From contig NZ_JANCTD010000007.1 in assembly GCF_024297185.1 (NCBI RefSeq), forward strand, positions 186,001-250,000: a stretch of 64,000 bases of DNA. Reading direction: 5' to 3'. Position numbers and translations under genes: made by a program. This document shows, piece after piece, positions 60,784-64,000 of this stretch. The notes under the pieces are model-generated. The model was not told where the DNA came from, searched no databases, and was given only the letters and a program-made list of their open reading frames with translations. Source of the DNA: Lewinella sp. JB7 (GTDB lineage: Bacteria; Bacteroidota; Bacteroidia; Chitinophagales; Saprospiraceae). Every line of letters begins with the position of its first letter. Within the stretch, counting starts at the first letter, position 1.

Positions 60784-61809
60784 CTAGTTGAAGAAGGAAT
60801 CGTACTGGTTAGAGCTGCCCGACTGCCGCTGCCGTTCGGCGATGGGGGCGTCGAGGTCCAGTACGTCGCTGTCGTTGTTGGCCTGCATCAGCAGGTTGGA
60901 CTTCTCCTCCCCGAGCAGGAGGCTGTTGGATTCCTTTTCCCACTCTTCCAGCATATTGAGGCCCTCTTCCTCGAAGACGCCATTCTGCAGGTCCACCGAG
61001 TCCATGAAGTTGGCCGACACTTCCATGAAGCGTTCCATTTCGCCGACCTTATTGGCCACGTCCTCGGTGATGCTCTCCATCGCCATATCGAACATGGCCC
61101 GCTGATCGGGATCGCCCTGGATGACGCTCATCGCGGAGGTCATGGCCCCGTGGCTGGCGTGAATGGCCTTGCGCTCCTGTTCCTTTACGGCTACCTGGTC
61201 CTTGATGTCCTCGGCCAGGATCGAGCTGTTCTCGTACATCTTGGTGAGCACCCGGTAGAGGACCTCCATCTTCTTGTAGAGCTCCTCGAGTTTGATGTTG
61301 CTGTCCTTGAGGCGGCCGGCGCGGCGGCTCTTCAGGATCATCACGTTGCGCTTATTGGTCTCCTTGGCCTTACCGGCGATCTTGAGGTTGCTGCTGATCT
61401 CGCGCTCGTTGTTCACGATGACTTCCTTGAGCTTGTGCATCTGGGCGCGGAGCTGGCTGATCTGCTTGTTCATCTTACGCAGGTTGCCCTGCAGCTCGTC
61501 GACGTAGGTTTTCAGGATCCCGATGGGGTCGATCTGGACGAACATTCCCGTTATGGCCCGCATCACGCTCTTGTACATGTAGAAGACCAGATTGCGGGTT
61601 TTGGGATCGGCGATCATGTAGATCAGTCCGAGCACGATGAGGCCGGCCACTACCAGTCCGATCGTGGTGCTGATGAAGCTCAGGATCGCGGCACCGAAGG
61701 TGACGGCCACGAAGCCCAGCACGCCGACAAGGGCCACCAGGAAGAGCAAGCCGGTTACGCCTTCGGGGCGCTGCCAGAAGGACTTAGGTTTCATCTGTGG
61801 TGCATCCAT
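60784..61809 (-). CDS. Coiled-coil membrane protein, PspA-like in build
   Basis: 341 residues, not recognised by name. Two hydrophobic segments (about 18-45 and 45-70, GLLFLVALVGVLGFVAVTFG and GLVVAGLIVLGLIYMIADP) are followed by a long coiled coil (about 95-250: VDELQGNLRKMNKQISQLRA, KIAGKAKETNKRNVMILKSR) and a helical, acidic C-terminus. The pattern of short helices after a membrane part resembles PspA/IM30, but with a membrane anchor. It precedes the histidine kinase by three bases, and a consensus promoter lies in front. It may be the input or output of that kinase; function is unknown. Confidence 0.65.
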   Translation of the reverse strand: MDAPQMKPKSFWQRPEGVTGLLFLVALVGVLGFVAVTFGAAILSFISTTIGLVVAGLIVLGLIYMIADPKTRNLVFYMYKSVMRAITGMFVQIDPIGILKTYVDELQGNLRKMNKQISQLRAQMHKLKEVIVNNEREISSNLKIAGKAKETNKRNVMILKSRRAGRLKDSNIKLEELYKKMEVLYRVLTKMYENSSILAEDIKDQVAVKEQERKAIHASHGAMTSAMSVIQGDPDQRAMFDMAMESITEDVANKVGEMERFMEVSANFMDSVDLQNGVFEEEGLNMLEEWEKESNSLLLGEEKSNLLMQANNDSDVLDLDAPIAERQRQSGSSNQYDSFFN

Positions 61810-61834
61810 TGTTTATCGTTTTTAGGGCCGTCGT

Positions 61835-61865
61835 CAAAGATAACGGTCAGCCTCGCGATTACAAA
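61835..61865 (-). promoter_or_regulatory. Promoter of the coiled-coil protein/histidine kinase operon
   Basis: Minus strand TTTG (61862-61865), 19 bases, TATCTTTG (61835-61842), 25 bases before ATG 61809. It is the best match to the Bacteroidota -33/-7 consensus in the window. Confidence 0.75.
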
Positions 61866-61964
61866 GGCCGTTACCGGTCCGCAAGTTTGCGTCCCTCGAC
61901 CAGTGTCCCCAATTTATCGACTATTTGCGGGGCGGCGGCGCGCGGGAGCCGGCTAAGTACCAAA

Positions 61965-61996
61965 AAAGCCCGTCCGTTTGGGTACGGACGGGCTTT
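61965..61996. terminator. Intrinsic terminator after the TPR gene
   Basis: AAAGCCCGTCCGT pairs with ACGGACGGGCTTT, preceded on the plus strand by an A-run that becomes a T-run on the minus strand. Confidence 0.92.
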
Positions 61997-62022
61997 CTGA
62001 GCGGTGAAGACCGGCGCGGGTA

Positions 62023-63420
62023 CTAGAACCGCAGGGTGACGGTTTCTCCGATGCCACACTCCACGCGGAGCTTCTGGCCTTCCTCGAATCCACGCTGAAA
62101 CGCTTCGGAGCGGATCGGCATCGAGCTGCGGTAGTTACCGATGCGGCGGTTGGCGTCGCCGGCTACCTCGGAGTCGATGCTCTTGGCGTAGTTGTACTTG
62201 TCGATGGCGGCAAGTACGGCCAGGCGCTGGTCCCAGGCGTCGCCGCAGTTGCGGCTGAGGCGACCGTAGATGTCGCCGATCAGGATGTAGGGTTTGCCCC
62301 AGTCGCCCTTAAGCTGAGCGGCCCGGTTGGCGTTCTGGCGGGCGGCACCGTACTGCCCCAGTTCCGCGTTCTGGATCTGGGCCATGTAGTAGTAAGCCTG
62401 TGCCTTCTTCTCATCGTCGTCGGTGGCCTCGATGCCGCGCTGGAATGCTTCCACGGCTTCGGCGTACTTGCCCTCCTTCATCAGTTCGCTGCCTTCGTAG
62501 ATGGGGTTGAGACGGCGACGCTCGGCCTCGTACTCATCCTTCTTGACGGCGTAGAGCTGGTCGTAGAGCTGCTGCACGTGCTGCACGTCGGCATCGGTCG
62601 AGTCACAGCCCTGCACCTTCAGCTTGGTGATGATGTACTTGAGGATATCCAGGCTGTCCTTGTTCTCTTCCACCTTCGGCATCAGCAGTCCTTTGAAGTA
62701 GTCGCAGTCGAAGATCTCATCCGCGAACTCCAGTACGTCGGCCTCCAGGTTATCCTTACCGGCCTGGTAGTAGGGGGCGTAGGTTTCGTTGTTTTCGATG
62801 TTGTAGTCGGCCATCTTGGCGGCCTTGTCGTACAACTCCCGAACCCGCACGTTGTCGATGGCCTTCTCCTTGAAGTAGTAGTTCAGGAGCTTACCCAGGG
62901 GGGCGAGTACGACGTACTCCGTGTCGTTGCCACCGGCGTCGATGGCCTGCTCGATAATCTCGATGGCATCTTCGCTGTAGCCGGCGAGGTAGAACATATC
63001 GGATCCCTTACGGCCGAGCAGATAGGCTTCGTACTTAGGGTAGCACTCGAGTTCCTGATCGTATAGCTTAAAGATCATGTCGGTGTACTCCTGCTTCTTA
63101 GCGTCGTCGGTCGCCTTCTGGGCCATGGCCTTGTAGAACATCCGGCCGTCGCGGTAGTGGAAGGGACGGTTGCCGTCCGCCGCGGGGGCGATGTCGTAGG
63201 CTTTTTTCCAGTTGTTGAAGGCATCGTTGAACTCGGCCTCGGGTAGGGCGGCGAGATCTTCGGCTGTTTTACCCTTAACGAAGTTGCGGTACGCTACGTG
63301 AGCGTTCTCAGCCTGTTCCTTCTGCGGCGAATCTACCCAGGTCACGCACTGAGCGTTCGCTAGGGAAACGGAGCCGCAAAAGACCAGCGAAAGCGCGAGG
63401 GTGCGGAGGATGGTTTGCAT
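62023..63420 (-). CDS. Secreted tetratricopeptide-repeat protein
   Basis: 465 residues. Signal peptide (MQTILRTLALSLVFCGSVSLA), then several TPR-like helices: NAFNNWKKAYDIAPAADGN-type (FNDAFNNWKKAYDIAPAADG), AEAVEAFQRGIEATDDDEKK, AYYYMAQIQNAELGQYGAAR. It is probably periplasmic or attached to the outer membrane and scaffolds other proteins. It follows the outer-membrane barrel gene by six bases, so the two likely act together. Confidence 0.85.
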   Translation of the reverse strand: MQTILRTLALSLVFCGSVSLANAQCVTWVDSPQKEQAENAHVAYRNFVKGKTAEDLAALPEAEFNDAFNNWKKAYDIAPAADGNRPFHYRDGRMFYKAMAQKATDDAKKQEYTDMIFKLYDQELECYPKYEAYLLGRKGSDMFYLAGYSEDAIEIIEQAIDAGGNDTEYVVLAPLGKLLNYYFKEKAIDNVRVRELYDKAAKMADYNIENNETYAPYYQAGKDNLEADVLEFADEIFDCDYFKGLLMPKVEENKDSLDILKYIITKLKVQGCDSTDADVQHVQQLYDQLYAVKKDEYEAERRRLNPIYEGSELMKEGKYAEAVEAFQRGIEATDDDEKKAQAYYYMAQIQNAELGQYGAARQNANRAAQLKGDWGKPYILIGDIYGRLSRNCGDAWDQRLAVLAAIDKYNYAKSIDSEVAGDANRRIGNYRSSMPIRSEAFQRGFEEGQKLRVECGIGETVTLRF

Positions 63421-63426
63421 ATTGGT

Positions 63427-64000
63427 TTAGTTGAGTTTGCGTTTAAAGAACCAGGAGTTGTCATTCAGACTAAATCCTAGCGTAAATTGTACATAGGTCT
63501 CGTCAAGAATATCGGGGACCCCAAATTTACCATATTCGACGGCAAGATCGACGAAGGATACTTGCTGCCGGGGTAAACGGATGGGTAATCCCACCCCTAA
63601 GGTAACGGCATTTCGGCGAGCCTGCACGCCGTTCACGACCCGGGGGTCATCTTCCATGCGGGCACCCAGGCGGTACCGGACCCGCTTCCAGTAGCTGTTG
63701 TAGGAGTCGTAGTTGGGTATATACTGGATGCCCACGGCGGCCCGTTTGGTGTCCGCCAGATCTTCCGGCTGCGCGTCGTTGGTGTAGCTTCCGTAGCCGG
63801 TGCCGCCGTACTCCGCGCCGACGAACAGCCGGTTAGCGTCCTCGAAGGCCAGTCCGACGGAATAGCTCGCCGGAAGGTTCACTTTTCCGCCGATGCCCTC
63901 CTCGAAGCGGACCGTATCGCGAATGGATACGTTACCGGTGGGGCTGAACTTACGGAACAGCAGGCTCGATTCGGTATCGATGTTCCCGCCCAGCGTTCCG
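63427..64000 (-). CDS. Outer-membrane beta-barrel protein (5' end outside window)
   Basis: The frame is open from the right edge to the stop at 63427, about 190 C-terminal residues. Alternating strands such as ASYSVGLAFEDANRLFVGAE, GIQYIPNYDSYNSYWKRVRY and AVTLGVGLPIRLPRQQVSFV, and a C-terminal strand ending in Asn (NDNSWFFKRKLN), fit a FadL/PorV-like barrel. The first visible GTG (63882) is internal and not the start. It is upstream of the TPR gene in the same unit. Confidence 0.65.
   Translation of the reverse strand, partial: GTLGGNIDTESSLLFRKFSPTGNVSIRDTVRFEEGIGGKVNLPASYSVGLAFEDANRLFVGAEYGGTGYGSYTNDAQPEDLADTKRAAVGIQYIPNYDSYNSYWKRVRYRLGARMEDDPRVVNGVQARRNAVTLGVGLPIRLPRQQVSFVDLAVEYGKFGVPDILDETYVQFTLGFSLNDNSWFFKRKLN

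Noticed and set aside
60559-61956. 465-codon plus-strand frame opposite the kinase and coiled-coil genes
   Set aside because: It is antisense to two genes with motifs and a consensus promoter; its translation is His/Val/Leu-rich without domains.

Overview
The window looks like chromosome from a GC-rich marine Bacteroidota of the Lewinella/Saprospiria type. The taxonomic guess is inference. It rests on gliding/T9SS-type C-terminal domains on secreted proteins, a CarboxypepD_reg-type TonB-dependent receptor, DUF2911, DUF3127, DUF2141 and bacilliredoxin proteins, an acylornithine carbamoyltransferase in the arginine cluster, and promoters of the Bacteroidota type (TAnnTTTG at -7). The chromosome is about 58-60% GC by eye.

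Layout. 1-3607 (minus): ParA-type ATPase, a small ribbon-helix-helix-like partner and a TolB-like propeller protein that runs off the left edge. 3773-6820: TonB-dependent receptor and a stand-alone TonB C-terminal domain protein. 6861-9726: MFS permease and M3 oligoendopeptidase. 9944-13430: rpoN, GNAT, glycosyltransferase, PepSY-type membrane protein. 13431-14608: a redoxin gene flanked on both sides by G-poor CTAA/CTACC repeats. 14609-19221: ATP-grasp enzyme, DUF2911, SDR, free-methionine sulfoxide reductase, scpA (no AUG start). 19231-24422 (minus): SH3 protein, lpxD-like, rel/spoT, Fur family, DUF3127, apaG. 24471-25024 and 30664-31524: tandem repeat arrays sharing an AT-rich module and a GC-rich module. 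25025-30663: nucleotidyltransferase, rhodanese, sulfotransferase-like protein, bacilliredoxin and a conserved unknown.

The arginine operon 31525-36493 (minus: GNAT, argG, argC, argD, argF') is preceded by what reads as a complete attenuator. It has a promoter, a 15-residue leader peptide with five arginines that starts at the transcript end, three hairpins, and a terminator-like hairpin with a T-run nine bases before the first gene.

39933-51588 is an 11.6-kb integrated element in the 3' end of a tRNA-Gln(TTG) gene, bounded by a 24-bp direct repeat. It carries a tyrosine integrase, an excisionase-like HTH protein, a possible replication initiator, an MmeI-like type IIL restriction-modification enzyme with a compositionally foreign specificity region, a winged-helix/coiled-coil/membrane protein, a gene broken by an in-frame amber codon, an HNH nuclease convergent with an unknown protein, and a 435-residue unknown. 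Paired 12-base repeats lie at both ends, one pair over the integrase promoter. No transfer genes are visible. It looks like a small integrative island carrying defence cargo.

51695-64000 returns to ordinary chromosome: phosphodiesterase, GlsB-type protein, LamG/CHU_C surface protein, orphan sensor module, CotH-like protein, GntP permease, bestrophin, gcvT, a histidine kinase co-transcribed with a coiled-coil membrane protein, and a TPR protein behind an outer-membrane barrel protein cut by the right edge.
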